From the NCBI RefSeq assembly GCF_001039275.2, contig NZ_CP030117.1, forward strand, positions 2,356,001-2,420,000: DNA of 64,000 nucleotides, read 5' to 3'. Position 1 is the stretch's first letter. Each line of letters begins with the position of its first letter. Source of the stretch: Brevibacillus brevis (GTDB lineage: Bacteria; Bacillota; Bacilli; Brevibacillales; Brevibacillaceae). The notes under the pieces were generated by a model. That model saw only the letters and a program-made list of their open reading frames with translations. It ran no database searches and was not told where the DNA came from. Below are positions 27,306 through 36,080 of the stretch, piece by piece. The translations under genes and the position numbers were made by a program.

Positions 27306-27932
27306 TTGAAGCGTGTACAGTTTGCCGTAAGTCCAGAAATTCGTGTCGGTGGTTCTGTGTTTACTCCAGCAGATATGGTGACGATCGGTCAAATCGTTGG
27401 CGAGGATGCACAGATTGAACTTTCAACCTTTCAGCAGCTTATTGTCGAAATGAATGAAGAGAAGGCGGAGGATGCCAAACAAGCGCTGCGTGAAAAAGGC
27501 TTATGCGTGTACGAAACGGGCTCTGTCGTGAAGAATTTGTCTGTCTGTTCTTTTTGCAAAGGAGCAGAGATTGAAGGGCTAGAGGCAGCGAGAAATTTGA
27601 ATGATACGATCGCAGGGATGGTCGTTCCCTTTACGATGAGAGTCGGTTATACGGGCTGCCCAAATGCCTGTGGAGAGCCGTTGGTAAAAGATATCGGGAT
27701 CGTCAAGCGAAAAGAAACCTTTGAAATATACGTCGGAGGCCAATCGAAAACAATGGAGGCCAAAACTGCTGAGCTCCTGGTCGAGCAGGTGAAAGAAGAA
27801 CAATTATCCTCCATCGTCCAAAGCATCATAACGTTGTATCAGACGCAGGGGAAAAAGAGAGAGAAGTTTTTCAAGTTCGTCGAGCGATATGGATTGGAAA
27901 ATGTCCGAAAAGAATTGGGGCTGTCCTCCTGA
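27306..27932 (+). CDS. Nitrite/sulfite reductase-like iron-sulfur protein, small form
   Basis: A 208-residue protein resembling one ferredoxin-like lobe plus the cluster-binding region of siroheme nitrite/sulfite reductases, at less than half of the usual length. Residues 1-70 match the N-terminal half-domain (FTPADMVTIGQI). Cysteines C81 and C84 (CSFC) and C118 and C122 (GCPNAC) provide a possible 4Fe-4S site, but the first pair is C-x2-C rather than the C-x5-C of true reductases. It lies between copZ and csoR. Its role may be a redox or metal-sensing partner rather than nitrite reduction. TTG start after GGAGGAATGC. Confidence 0.7.
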   Translation: MKRVQFAVSPEIRVGGSVFTPADMVTIGQIVGEDAQIELSTFQQLIVEMNEEKAEDAKQALREKGLCVYETGSVVKNLSVCSFCKGAEIEGLEAARNLNDTIAGMVVPFTMRVGYTGCPNACGEPLVKDIGIVKRKETFEIYVGGQSKTMEAKTAELLVEQVKEEQLSSIVQSIITLYQTQGKKREKFFKFVERYGLENVRKELGLSS

Positions 27933-28023
27933 TCGATAGGTGAATATGGAACTTGCTACGTTTTGAAAATTTGGATTATAATCGAAGCGTATGTTTGCGA
28001 GGATGATTAGAGGAGGAATCTCA

Positions 28024-28347
28024 TTGTCAAGTGCAGAATTGAACGTTGTCCAGTCTTGTCATACATCTGATCGAAACAGTCATCATTCAGAAAAAACCAA
28101 GCAAAACTTGCAGGCGCGCCTCAATCGGATTGAGGGACAGATTCGCGGGATTAAAGGCATGGTGGAGAAGGATGCTTATTGTGATGATGTCTTGAATCAA
28201 ATTGCTGCGGTACAATCTGCCTTAAATTCAGTGGGACGTATCCTTTTGGAAGGTCATATGAAATCCTGTGTGATTGAACGCATCCAAGAAGGGGACAGCG
28301 CAGTCATTGACGAGCTGTTAACCACAATGAATAAGCTGATGAAATAA
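28024..28347 (+). CDS. csoR: Copper-sensing repressor CsoR
   Basis: A 107-residue all-helical repressor of the CsoR/FrmR family. The Cu(I) ligands fit Cys53-His78-Cys82 (AYCDD, then GHMKSC), with spacing of 25 and 4 residues as in characterised CsoR. An N-terminal extension (about 22 residues) is rich in Ser, His and Asn and carries one further Cys. The TTG start lies eight bases after AGAGGAGG; a more upstream ATG at 27991 lacks a ribosome site. With the operator at the copZ promoter it forms a self-contained copper circuit. Confidence 0.92.
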   Translation: MSSAELNVVQSCHTSDRNSHHSEKTKQNLQARLNRIEGQIRGIKGMVEKDAYCDDVLNQIAAVQSALNSVGRILLEGHMKSCVIERIQEGDSAVIDELLTTMNKLMK

Positions 28348-28372
28348 AAAGCTTCAGAAATGAAGCTTTTTT
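28346..28372 (+). terminator. csoR terminator
   Basis: AAAAAGCTTCA pairs with TGAAGCTTTTTT around a GAAA loop. Confidence 0.88.
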
Positions 28373-28475
28373 ATTATTGCGAAATATAGGTTAGTGGGGT
28401 ATAGTATTTTCAAGTCAGAATATTTTCATAATACAGAAAATAGCAATCATACAGGATGACAAGGGAGATGAAAAA

Positions 28476-29222
28476 ATGGGCAAGAAAATGTTGCTGTTAG
28501 GTGTATACGGCTTGGAAGTGGTGGAGAGTGGCGGTGCTCTTGCCATTAATGTGAACAATGGAGGGGAATCGTACGCCTCGATCATGCTGTCTAGCGAAAA
28601 ATCACGCCCGCAGGTTACAGAGGCGGCAGCGGTATTGGGGGTTCAGATGTATTTTCCCGGCTTTCAATCCGGTTATGTAGATGTCAGTCCGGAATCCAAG
28701 AAAAAGCTCGTACGGATTATCCGGGAAGTGAAGCCAGATATTATCGTTACACAGGACCCGGAGCATTCCTTTCACGACTTGGACCCAGACCGTAGACAGG
28801 CCATGATTTTGATTCTGGAAAGTATCGCATTGGCAAGCCGGGAGTTTGCCTTAGATGAAATGCCTGGCTTGGAAGCTCACCCGATCCCGACGATCTATTA
28901 CATGACTCCGCATCATCCCAACTGTGTCGTTGATATTTCGTCGGTCTGGGAACAAAAAAATCGAGCGATGGATGTCTTGCACAGTCAGATGGAGTTCAGT
29001 GGCCGACATTTTGAAGAAGCAGTCGATGCGAAGGCAATGGAGGCTATCGTTCCCGGGTTTTCCGCGTTACCCTCTGACTACGAAAAGGGAAGAGCAGTAC
29101 ACAAGGTACTCGATCAAGCCATTCACGTTTATCACAGTTTGGCAACACATGGTCATTTTGCATTAGCTGAAGCATATAAACGTGATGGGAACTTCCATTT
29201 GAAAGAACTGATCAACGAATAG
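28476..29222 (+). CDS. PIG-L/LmbE-family protein with degenerate metal motif
   Basis: A 248-residue protein of the LmbE/PIG-L N-deacetylase fold. The second-half landmarks are present: IREVKPDIIVTQDPEHSFHDLDPDRR and YYMTPHHPNCVVDIS. The diagnostic N-terminal AHPDDE motif is replaced by a stretch aligning as VYGLE in GVYGLEVVESGGALA, so the usual zinc-binding His and both Asp are missing, although the following GG(A/T)LA is kept. It is either non-catalytic or uses other ligands. It starts an operon of six genes with a complete oligopeptide-type importer (15 bases to the next gene), which suggests the pair handles an amide or peptide-linked sugar. Confidence 0.8.
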   Translation: MGKKMLLLGVYGLEVVESGGALAINVNNGGESYASIMLSSEKSRPQVTEAAAVLGVQMYFPGFQSGYVDVSPESKKKLVRIIREVKPDIIVTQDPEHSFHDLDPDRRQAMILILESIALASREFALDEMPGLEAHPIPTIYYMTPHHPNCVVDISSVWEQKNRAMDVLHSQMEFSGRHFEEAVDAKAMEAIVPGFSALPSDYEKGRAVHKVLDQAIHVYHSLATHGHFALAEAYKRDGNFHLKELINE

Positions 29223-29236
29223 GAGAGAGATATCGG

Positions 29237-31054
29237 ATGAAGCATTATCGAATCGGGATGATATGGCTGCTCATCGCTCTGTTTTCCACGTTGTTCGCTA
29301 TTCCGGCTGGTGCCGAGAATCACAGGGAGGTGAAGCTAGGGATCACACAGGATGAACGCTCCTTGAATCTGTACACATACAATACCGGCTTTCCTGGACT
29401 CGAGCTGGTCAATCTTCTTTACGACCCGCTATTTATCCTCGATAAAAGCAACAACCCCATTCCTTGGCTGGTCAAAGAATTCACGGTATCCGAAGACGGC
29501 AAGCAATACAAAATGATTTTGCATGACCAAATCTTGTGGCAGGACGGAAAGCCTTTGACCTCTGAGGATGTGAAGTTCACCTATGAATACTTGTTGAAAT
29601 ATAAAAAATCCCGCTTTACAACCCCGGCAGCACTCGTGAAAACCATTCAAACACCCGACCCAACCACCGTAATCATGGAGCTTGAGAAGCCTGAGCCAGA
29701 TTTCTTCATTCAACCTCTCGCAGATTTGCCGATTCTTCCGAAACATATTTGGAGCTCTGTGACTGATCCTGATAACTTCAACAATTCCTTGGGAAGCGGT
29801 CCTTTCATTTTAGAGGATTACAAAAAGGATCAATTTTATAAGCTGAAAGCGAACCCGCAGTACTTTAAAGGAAAACCGGAAATCGATACGTTAGTCATCC
29901 CCATCATCGCAGAAGCTAACGCCATGTTTACAGCATTAAAGGCAGGGCAGCTAGATGTTATCAGTCGTAGAGTCCAGCCGGAACTCGTCAAAGAGTTTGA
30001 AAGCAATCCTTCTATTAAAGTGGAAAGAGGCCCCGGTTTTGCTACTACGTTTCTCCAATTCAACGCCGAAAAGTTCCCGATGTCCGATCAAAAATTTCGC
30101 CAAGCGATAAGTCTTGCTATCGATCCGCAATACTTGGTAGATACGGTTTTGCTCGGTTTTGGCACAAAAGGAAGTCCCGGCTTTATTCATCCAGCTACTT
30201 CTTCTTACAACAAGGCGGTCGTACATAAAACTGATGTCGAACAAGCCAAATCGATTCTTGAACAAGCAGGCTATAAAGACACGGACAATGACGGCCTGCG
30301 AGAGGCGCCAGATGGCAAAAAGCTCGAACTCGTCAATCTGGTCCAATCAAACAATCCTTCTAGCATACGCGCTGCCGAAATCATTGCCGGATGGATGAAA
30401 ACGATCGGGATTGATATGAAAGTTCGACCGATGGACCCCGATACCGTGATTAGTCTTGTCTGGCCCGAATATGATGTCACCAAAGGCCGGAATTATGACA
30501 TGACGATGTTTGGCTGGTCGTCTACGATGCAACTGTTCCCTGCCAGATTGATTGACTTGTTCCACTCTGATCTCGCTGGCATGGGGGGAACCAATATAGG
30601 CGGTTTCAAAAGTGCAGCGTTTGACAAGCTGGCTGAGCAGCTCGGTGCTACATTGGAACCGGAAAAACGCCAACAGATTATCAATCAGATGCAAGAGCAG
30701 GTAGCCAAAGATTATCCGATCGTACCTTTGTACTATGCAGAGGAAATTAGTGCGTACAATCCCGCTAAATACAACGGGTGGGTATTCCAGGATGGGAAAG
30801 GCATCATCAACAAGCTCTCCTTTGTTAAAAATGGCGAAAAAGCCGCTGTGACAGTAGGACAGCCAGCAGCAACACCTGCAAGTACAACGCCTGCCGCTGC
30901 TACAGAAAGTGCTACATCTGCACCCACGCAAAAACAGGCGAATGCGAATACAGGAAAAGGTACGACCTCGATCGTGACCATTCTCGTCATGATCGTCATT
31001 GTAGCGGGTGGATGGTATTTGCTCAGCAGAAGAAAAACGAAGAGCGAACGCTAA
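29237..31054 (+). CDS. Oligopeptide-type ABC substrate-binding protein with C-terminal membrane anchor
   Basis: A 605-residue SBP_bac_5 family protein. It has an N-terminal signal peptide (about 1-27, cleavage near AGA-EN) without a lipobox cysteine, the family body (about 40-530) with the typical LTSEDVKFTYEY and FRQAISLAIDP segments, then a Thr/Ala-rich linker (about 540-575) and a single hydrophobic helix (about 580-598) followed by basic residues. That C-terminal anchor is unusual, as most Gram-positive binding proteins are lipoproteins. It probably feeds the permease encoded next. Confidence 0.9.
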   Translation: MKHYRIGMIWLLIALFSTLFAIPAGAENHREVKLGITQDERSLNLYTYNTGFPGLELVNLLYDPLFILDKSNNPIPWLVKEFTVSEDGKQYKMILHDQILWQDGKPLTSEDVKFTYEYLLKYKKSRFTTPAALVKTIQTPDPTTVIMELEKPEPDFFIQPLADLPILPKHIWSSVTDPDNFNNSLGSGPFILEDYKKDQFYKLKANPQYFKGKPEIDTLVIPIIAEANAMFTALKAGQLDVISRRVQPELVKEFESNPSIKVERGPGFATTFLQFNAEKFPMSDQKFRQAISLAIDPQYLVDTVLLGFGTKGSPGFIHPATSSYNKAVVHKTDVEQAKSILEQAGYKDTDNDGLREAPDGKKLELVNLVQSNNPSSIRAAEIIAGWMKTIGIDMKVRPMDPDTVISLVWPEYDVTKGRNYDMTMFGWSSTMQLFPARLIDLFHSDLAGMGGTNIGGFKSAAFDKLAEQLGATLEPEKRQQIINQMQEQVAKDYPIVPLYYAEEISAYNPAKYNGWVFQDGKGIINKLSFVKNGEKAAVTVGQPAATPASTTPAAATESATSAPTQKQANANTGKGTTSIVTILVMIVIVAGGWYLLSRRKTKSER

Positions 31055-31146
31055 GCATATTGACAGCTTCCCAGCAGTAATGCTCCTCACTGTTATTGCG
31101 GGGGAACCATTTGTTCCTGTTGATCATCGAAAGAAGAGGTGTACTC

Positions 31147-32124
31147 ATGACCCGATTTCTAACAGGCAAGGTCACTCAATATATTTTCGTTATTTTTATT
31201 ATGCTGACACTGAACTTTCTCCTCCCACGTTTGATGCCAGGCAGTCCCCTCGCGTATATAGCTGGAGAAGACATCATGCTCATGACGACAGAAGAGAAGG
31301 AGGCCATATTAGAGGCACACGGATTGAATAAATCACTCTTGGAACAATACGTTATCTATTTGGGGAATATGGCGACGATGGATTTCGGCTATTCCTACCA
31401 ACAAAAGATGCCAATAACGCAGTTGATTTCGGAGCGGTTGCCGTGGACACTGCTGTTAACTGGACTGAACTTAGTAATATCTACCTTGTTAGGCGTCATT
31501 TTTGGGACGATATCTGCCTGGAAATGGGGGAAAAGAAGCGATGTTAGTCTCTTGACGATTTTTATGTTTTTAAGCGCGATGCCATCCTTCTGGCTGGGCA
31601 TGATTCTGGTAGCGATTTTTGCCGCACAATGGGGGCTGTTTCCCATTTTTGGCGCGCAGACGGCATGGAGCAATCTCACAGGCTTAGATCGCGTTACCGA
31701 CATCGCCCATCATCTCGTTTTACCTCTGGTGACACTCGTATTGATCACCGTTACGACAACCTATATGACGATGCGCTATTCGATGCTGAACGTGCTGGGC
31801 GAGGACTACATTATGATGGCCAGAGCCAAAGGCGTAAAAGAAAAAATGATCAAATATCGTCACGCGATGCGGAATGCGTTACTCCCGGTAGCTACGGTTT
31901 TTATGCTCAGTCTCGGTAATATTTTTGGAGGGGCAACGGTGATCGAAACCGTGTTTGCCTACCCAGGTATCGGCAGGCTGATGTTTGAGGCCGTCTTAAG
32001 CAGGGACTATCCGGTAATACAGGCTGCTTTTCTTATCATTACGTTGAGCGTAGTCATCGCCAACTTTCTAGCAGACATCTTATACCCGATTCTCGATCCA
32101 AAGGTGGGAAGGAATAATGGATAA
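31147..32124 (+). CDS. Dipeptide/oligopeptide ABC permease, DppB type
   Basis: A 325-residue integral membrane protein of the OppB/DppB family, with six transmembrane helices and the EAA loop near YIMMARAKG. It follows the binding protein with 92 bases between. The start ATG has GAAGAGGTG upstream; an in-frame upstream ATG at 31096 lacks a good ribosome site. Its 3' end overlaps the next gene by eight bases, so translation is likely coupled. Substrate not determined. Confidence 0.92.
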   Translation: MTRFLTGKVTQYIFVIFIMLTLNFLLPRLMPGSPLAYIAGEDIMLMTTEEKEAILEAHGLNKSLLEQYVIYLGNMATMDFGYSYQQKMPITQLISERLPWTLLLTGLNLVISTLLGVIFGTISAWKWGKRSDVSLLTIFMFLSAMPSFWLGMILVAIFAAQWGLFPIFGAQTAWSNLTGLDRVTDIAHHLVLPLVTLVLITVTTTYMTMRYSMLNVLGEDYIMMARAKGVKEKMIKYRHAMRNALLPVATVFMLSLGNIFGGATVIETVFAYPGIGRLMFEAVLSRDYPVIQAAFLIITLSVVIANFLADILYPILDPKVGRNNG

Positions 32125-32971
32125 AGGAAAATGGCTACAATACTGGACCATTTTTCAATCGAGCCGACTCGGGGCGATTGGTAGCATCATCCTTCTTCTA
32201 TTTGTCATCGTTGCGCTAGCGGCACCATTCCTAGCACCTTTTGACCCGGACGAACGTGTAGACGCGCCATTTCTTCCGCCAGGCGGAGATTATGTACTCG
32301 GAACCAATGACGTTGGACAAGACATCTTTAGCGAGCTCTTATACGGCACGCGCATTTCGTTGACGATCGGTATTTTAGCTGCATTGTTTTCTATCTTGCT
32401 CGGTTCTCTTGTGGGGATCGTTGCCGGTTACTTCGGGGGAAAAATCGATTCTGCTCTCATGAGACTGGTAGATTTGGTACTCGTTGTGCCTTTTTTGCCT
32501 TTGATGATTTTGCTCGCCGCGTTTATTGGTCCGAGTTTTTGGAATCTCATTTTCGTCATTACCGTATTGACCTGGGCATCTCCTGCTAGGGTGGTTCGCT
32601 CACAGGTCCTTACGATAAAAACGAAAGGGTTCGTGGAGGCCGCGCGATCAATTGGCAGCAGCGCTCCTACCGTGATGTTCCGTCATATTTTGCCGGGAGT
32701 TGTACCGATTGCTTTATCGCAATTCATCATGGCGGCGAGCAATGCCATCCTGTTGGAGGCTTCCCTCAGTTTTCTAGGGCTAGGCGACCCTTTGAATAAA
32801 AGCTGGGGAACAACCCTGTATTATGCACAGGCGAGAAGTGCTTTTTTGACGGATGCATGGCTATGGTGGATATTGCCACCGGGTGTGTTAATTACAGCGC
32901 TGGTTATCGGCTTTGCTTTTGCTGGCTACTCGCTGGAACAAATCTTTAATCCTCGGCTGCGGAAAGGGTGA
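32117..32971 (+). CDS. Dipeptide/oligopeptide ABC permease, DppC type
   Basis: A 284-residue permease with the DppC/OppC pattern: an N-terminal helix, the conserved PFDPDE segment, VLGTNDVGQDIFSELLYGTR and an EAA loop in FVEAARSIGSS. It overlaps the preceding permease and is seven bases before the first ATPase gene. Together with its partner it forms the transmembrane channel. Confidence 0.92.
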   Translation: MDKGKWLQYWTIFQSSRLGAIGSIILLLFVIVALAAPFLAPFDPDERVDAPFLPPGGDYVLGTNDVGQDIFSELLYGTRISLTIGILAALFSILLGSLVGIVAGYFGGKIDSALMRLVDLVLVVPFLPLMILLAAFIGPSFWNLIFVITVLTWASPARVVRSQVLTIKTKGFVEAARSIGSSAPTVMFRHILPGVVPIALSQFIMAASNAILLEASLSFLGLGDPLNKSWGTTLYYAQARSAFLTDAWLWWILPPGVLITALVIGFAFAGYSLEQIFNPRLRKG

Positions 32972-32977
32972 CTCGCC

Positions 32978-33934
32978 ATGAATAAAGTTCTCGTCGTCGA
33001 AAATTTGCACACACACTTTTTTACGGCAAATGGTGTAGTAGAAGCGGTTGAGGACGTTAGTTTTCACCTGGAAAAGGGGGAAATGCTCGGGCTGATCGGA
33101 GAGTCTGGCTGCGGGAAGTCCACCGTGATTCAGTCCATTCTGCGATTGCTCGAATACCCGGGGAAGGTCATGTGCGGGAAAGCCATGCTGGGGGGAGTCG
33201 ACTTGTTGCAGGCGCCAGCAGAGCAGGTCGAAAAGCTCCGCTGGAAATCAATTTCTGTTATTCCCCAAAGCGCGATGAATGCCTTAAATCCTGTATTTAC
33301 GGTCGGGGAACAAATTATGGAAGCGATTTTGTTACACGAAAAAATAACGATGGAGGAAGCGATTCGACGAACCGAACAGCTATTGGAAATGGTCGGGATT
33401 CCAAAGCAAAGGCGTAAGTCGTTCCCACATGAATTCAGCGGAGGAATGAAACAGCGTGTAGCCATAGCGATGGCACTAGCCTGTAATCCGCAGGTCGTCA
33501 TCTCGGATGAATCGACGACCGGACTGGATGTTTTGACCCAAGCGCAGGTCATCGCGATTTTGAAAGATTTGCAAAGATCCATGGACTTGTCCATTATTCT
33601 TATCTCCCACGACCTGCCGATGGTGACAGCCATCTGTGAAAGGATTGCCATTATGTATGCGGGCAAGATTGTAGAATGTGGGACAACAGAACAATTGATC
33701 ACGAACCCAAGACACCCGTACTCACAAGGTTTGCTCGCTGCCACTCCCGATATTAATGACCCCGAGAAAGAATGCCGTTCGATTCCGGGGACAGTGCCGC
33801 TGCTCATAAACCCGCCCAAAGGGTGCAGATTTCATACGAGATGTCAGCATGCGCAAGACAAATGCAAGGTAGAGTCACCTCCATTAAGAGAAGTGCATGA
33901 AGGGCATTTTGTATCCTGTTTTGTAGGAGGGTAA
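32978..33934 (+). CDS. Oligopeptide ABC transporter ATP-binding protein, DppD type
   Basis: A 318-residue ATPase. Walker A GESGCGKST is near residues 38-46, the signature FSGGMKQRVAIAMAL and Walker B VVISDESTTGLD follow. The aspartate-before-glutamate position carries S-D-E as in this family. The C-terminal OppD-type cysteine-containing tail (CRFHTRCQHAQDKC) is present and may hold an iron-sulfur cluster. Ends four bases before the next ATPase gene. It pairs with DppF. Confidence 0.93.
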   Translation: MNKVLVVENLHTHFFTANGVVEAVEDVSFHLEKGEMLGLIGESGCGKSTVIQSILRLLEYPGKVMCGKAMLGGVDLLQAPAEQVEKLRWKSISVIPQSAMNALNPVFTVGEQIMEAILLHEKITMEEAIRRTEQLLEMVGIPKQRRKSFPHEFSGGMKQRVAIAMALACNPQVVISDESTTGLDVLTQAQVIAILKDLQRSMDLSIILISHDLPMVTAICERIAIMYAGKIVECGTTEQLITNPRHPYSQGLLAATPDINDPEKECRSIPGTVPLLINPPKGCRFHTRCQHAQDKCKVESPPLREVHEGHFVSCFVGG

Positions 33935-33937
33935 GAC

Positions 33938-34984
33938 ATGGCAATCACGCAAAAGTCGCAATCCAACGATGAGTTGGTAACGGTGCAAAATCTGGTCAAA
34001 CGTTTTGAAAAGAAGCAGGGGGCGTTTTTTCGCAGCAAAAAGACGACGGTCTATGCAGTAAACAATGTGAATTTCTCTATTAAAAAGGGGGAGATTCTCG
34101 GGATCATCGGGGAGAGCGGATGCGGGAAAACAACAACGGCTCGAATGATTATGCGACTTACAAAAGAATCATCCGGTCAAATTCTTTTTGATGGGCAAGA
34201 TTTGTGTCGATTAGGGGAACGGGCAGTGAGGGGAATTCGACAAGAGATGCAAATGATATTTCAAGACCCGTACGATTCATTGAATCCGGGAATGACCATT
34301 CTTGAAATCTTAATGGAGCCGCTCCATGCCCATCAAAAAGCGGGTACCTTCGAAAAGAAGAGGGAGCAAGTGCTTCAAATTCTCAACCATATCGAGCTTA
34401 GACCTGCCGAAAGCTTTTTGCAACGATATCCGCATCAGCTAAGCGGGGGGCAGCGGCAAAGGATTGCAATCGCTCGAGCCCTCATTTTAAAACCAAAGTT
34501 CGTTGCGGCTGATGAGCCGACCTCCATGTTGGATGTGTCGGTCAGAATGGGCGTTTTGCAGCTATTAAAATCATTGAAAGAAGAAATGGGTCTGACGATG
34601 CTGTTTATTACCCATGACCTGTCGACGGCTGCCTACATGTGTGATCGGATAGCTGTCATGTATCAAGGGAATATCGTCGAGATCGGACCGACCCATGAGA
34701 TTCTGTATCAACCCTCTCACCCTTACACACGCGCACTCGTAGCTGTAGTCTCCGATCTCAATCATTTTCTCAAACACAGGCAAGAGCTGATAATAGATGG
34801 GGAAGTGCAGAATGAAGGAATCCAAAAAGGATGTCCTTTTCTTGTTCGCTGCCCCCATCAGGTTGAACATTGCCGCAATACGGTACCAATGCTAGAGCGC
34901 ATCTCATCCGACCACTATGTTTCATGTATTCATCAACAGGGGGAATATGAGAGCACAAAGGCTACCAATAGGCATGCGAACTAG
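33938..34984 (+). CDS. Oligopeptide ABC transporter ATP-binding protein, DppF type
   Basis: A 348-residue ATPase. It has Walker A GESGCGKTTTAR, the signature LSGGQRQRIAIARAL and Walker B FVAADEPTSMLDVS, and a C-terminal cysteine-containing tail (GCPFLVRCPHQVEHC) as in DppF/OppF. It ends the operon that began with the PIG-L-like protein. A small hairpin with TTTT follows. It acts with the DppD-type ATPase under the two permeases. Confidence 0.93.
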   Translation: MAITQKSQSNDELVTVQNLVKRFEKKQGAFFRSKKTTVYAVNNVNFSIKKGEILGIIGESGCGKTTTARMIMRLTKESSGQILFDGQDLCRLGERAVRGIRQEMQMIFQDPYDSLNPGMTILEILMEPLHAHQKAGTFEKKREQVLQILNHIELRPAESFLQRYPHQLSGGQRQRIAIARALILKPKFVAADEPTSMLDVSVRMGVLQLLKSLKEEMGLTMLFITHDLSTAAYMCDRIAVMYQGNIVEIGPTHEILYQPSHPYTRALVAVVSDLNHFLKHRQELIIDGEVQNEGIQKGCPFLVRCPHQVEHCRNTVPMLERISSDHYVSCIHQQGEYESTKATNRHAN

Positions 34985-34993
34985 AAAATGTGC

Positions 34994-35025
34994 GAGCCCT
35001 CTCGACAGCAGTCAGAGGGTTTTCT
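34994..35025 (+). terminator. Terminator of the PIG-L/ABC operon
   Basis: CCCTCT pairs with AGAGGG around a 10-base loop, followed by TTTTC; a moderate terminator. Confidence 0.6.
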
Positions 35026-35097
35026 TGTTCGTTATGTCCTATTTTGTTGGCGTAGGACATACTTTACAATGAGGGAAATATACTCGGGGGTGGTATC

Positions 35098-35979
35098 TTG
35101 AGCGCGGTGTATCAGGTCCTGATCTACGTCGGTTTCGCTTACGTTTGCTTCACATGGTTTATATGGCGACGAAAGCAGGGGATCGATCATATGCAAGGCA
35201 TGATGAGCACGATGTCTGTCAGTATGATGATTGGCTTGATCGGAGGGTTGATCCTTGGCGATGTTTACAGGGGAGACCTGTATGTATCCACCATGTGGGG
35301 AATGCTGGCAGGTGGACTGTCTGGTTTTCTCCTAGGAGTTCCATTGTCGATCCTGAGTATTGTGGAAGGAATCTTATCGGGCGTCATGGGCGGGATGATG
35401 GGCGCCATGTTGGGAGAGATGGTTCCCGGTGAAAAAGTAGAGCCTCTTTTGTTTGTTTTCGTCATGCTCTATACCGTATGTATGCTGCTCGTAGCCAAGC
35501 TGATTGATTTTCATAAAAATGAAACGAAGCGGTCCTCCTTTTTTCATCATCCTGCTACGCCAGCTGTGTTGCTGCTTGCCGTCTTCTTCTGGTTTCAATC
35601 ATTGCCGTTTCCATCCCCGGCTCTTTATGCAGATGATCGCGCGACAGAAATCAACCTCACAGCCGTAGACTTTTCCTATAAACCGAACCAATTTATCGTG
35701 AAAAAAAATACGGAGATCAAAGTCGTCTTTCAAAATGATGGCAATGTAGAGCACGATATCGAGGTGGTGTCTCATGGAAAAATCGTAACGATTTCAGAAT
35801 CAAGCATGGAACATCATCATGGAGCAATGGCTGATGGCGTGGTTCATTTGCACGCCAAGCCAGGAGAGTCAGTTGAAACCGTGTGGAAGGCATTGGAGGA
35901 AGGAACTTATGAATTTTATTGTACGATCCCTGGACACAAAGAAAGCGGCATGATAGGAAGCTTGCAAGTGACGGGATGA
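35098..35979 (+). CDS. Membrane protein with C-terminal cupredoxin domain
   Basis: A 293-residue protein. The N-terminal region (about 1-172) has about four to five hydrophobic segments, several of them rich in Gly and Met (GGMMGAMLG). The C-terminal extracellular domain (about 185-293) is a cupredoxin with a type-1 copper ligand pattern H219, C275, H280 and M285 (VEHDIEV, then FYCTIPGHKESGM). Two His clusters (EHHHG and HLH) may also bind metal. Start is TTG after GGGGGTGG. The next genes are a CcdA-like protein and a rhodanese. Function is likely copper-dependent electron transfer or copper handling. Fusion of a Gly/Met membrane region to a cupredoxin is uncommon. Confidence 0.85.
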   Translation: MSAVYQVLIYVGFAYVCFTWFIWRRKQGIDHMQGMMSTMSVSMMIGLIGGLILGDVYRGDLYVSTMWGMLAGGLSGFLLGVPLSILSIVEGILSGVMGGMMGAMLGEMVPGEKVEPLLFVFVMLYTVCMLLVAKLIDFHKNETKRSSFFHHPATPAVLLLAVFFWFQSLPFPSPALYADDRATEINLTAVDFSYKPNQFIVKKNTEIKVVFQNDGNVEHDIEVVSHGKIVTISESSMEHHHGAMADGVVHLHAKPGESVETVWKALEEGTYEFYCTIPGHKESGMIGSLQVTG

Positions 35980-35980
35980 A

Positions 35981-36016
35981 GGAAAGGAGAGGCGAATCTT
36001 GCCTTTCTTTTTTTCT
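35981..36016 (+). terminator. Terminator after the cupredoxin gene
   Basis: GAAAGG pairs with CCTTTC, with a longer imperfect stem, followed by seven T. Confidence 0.65.
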
Positions 36017-36080
36017 TCATAGTTTCCTCACAACCTGTCAGTAAAATAAAAGAAAAGAAAGACCTATTCGGAGGAGAAGC

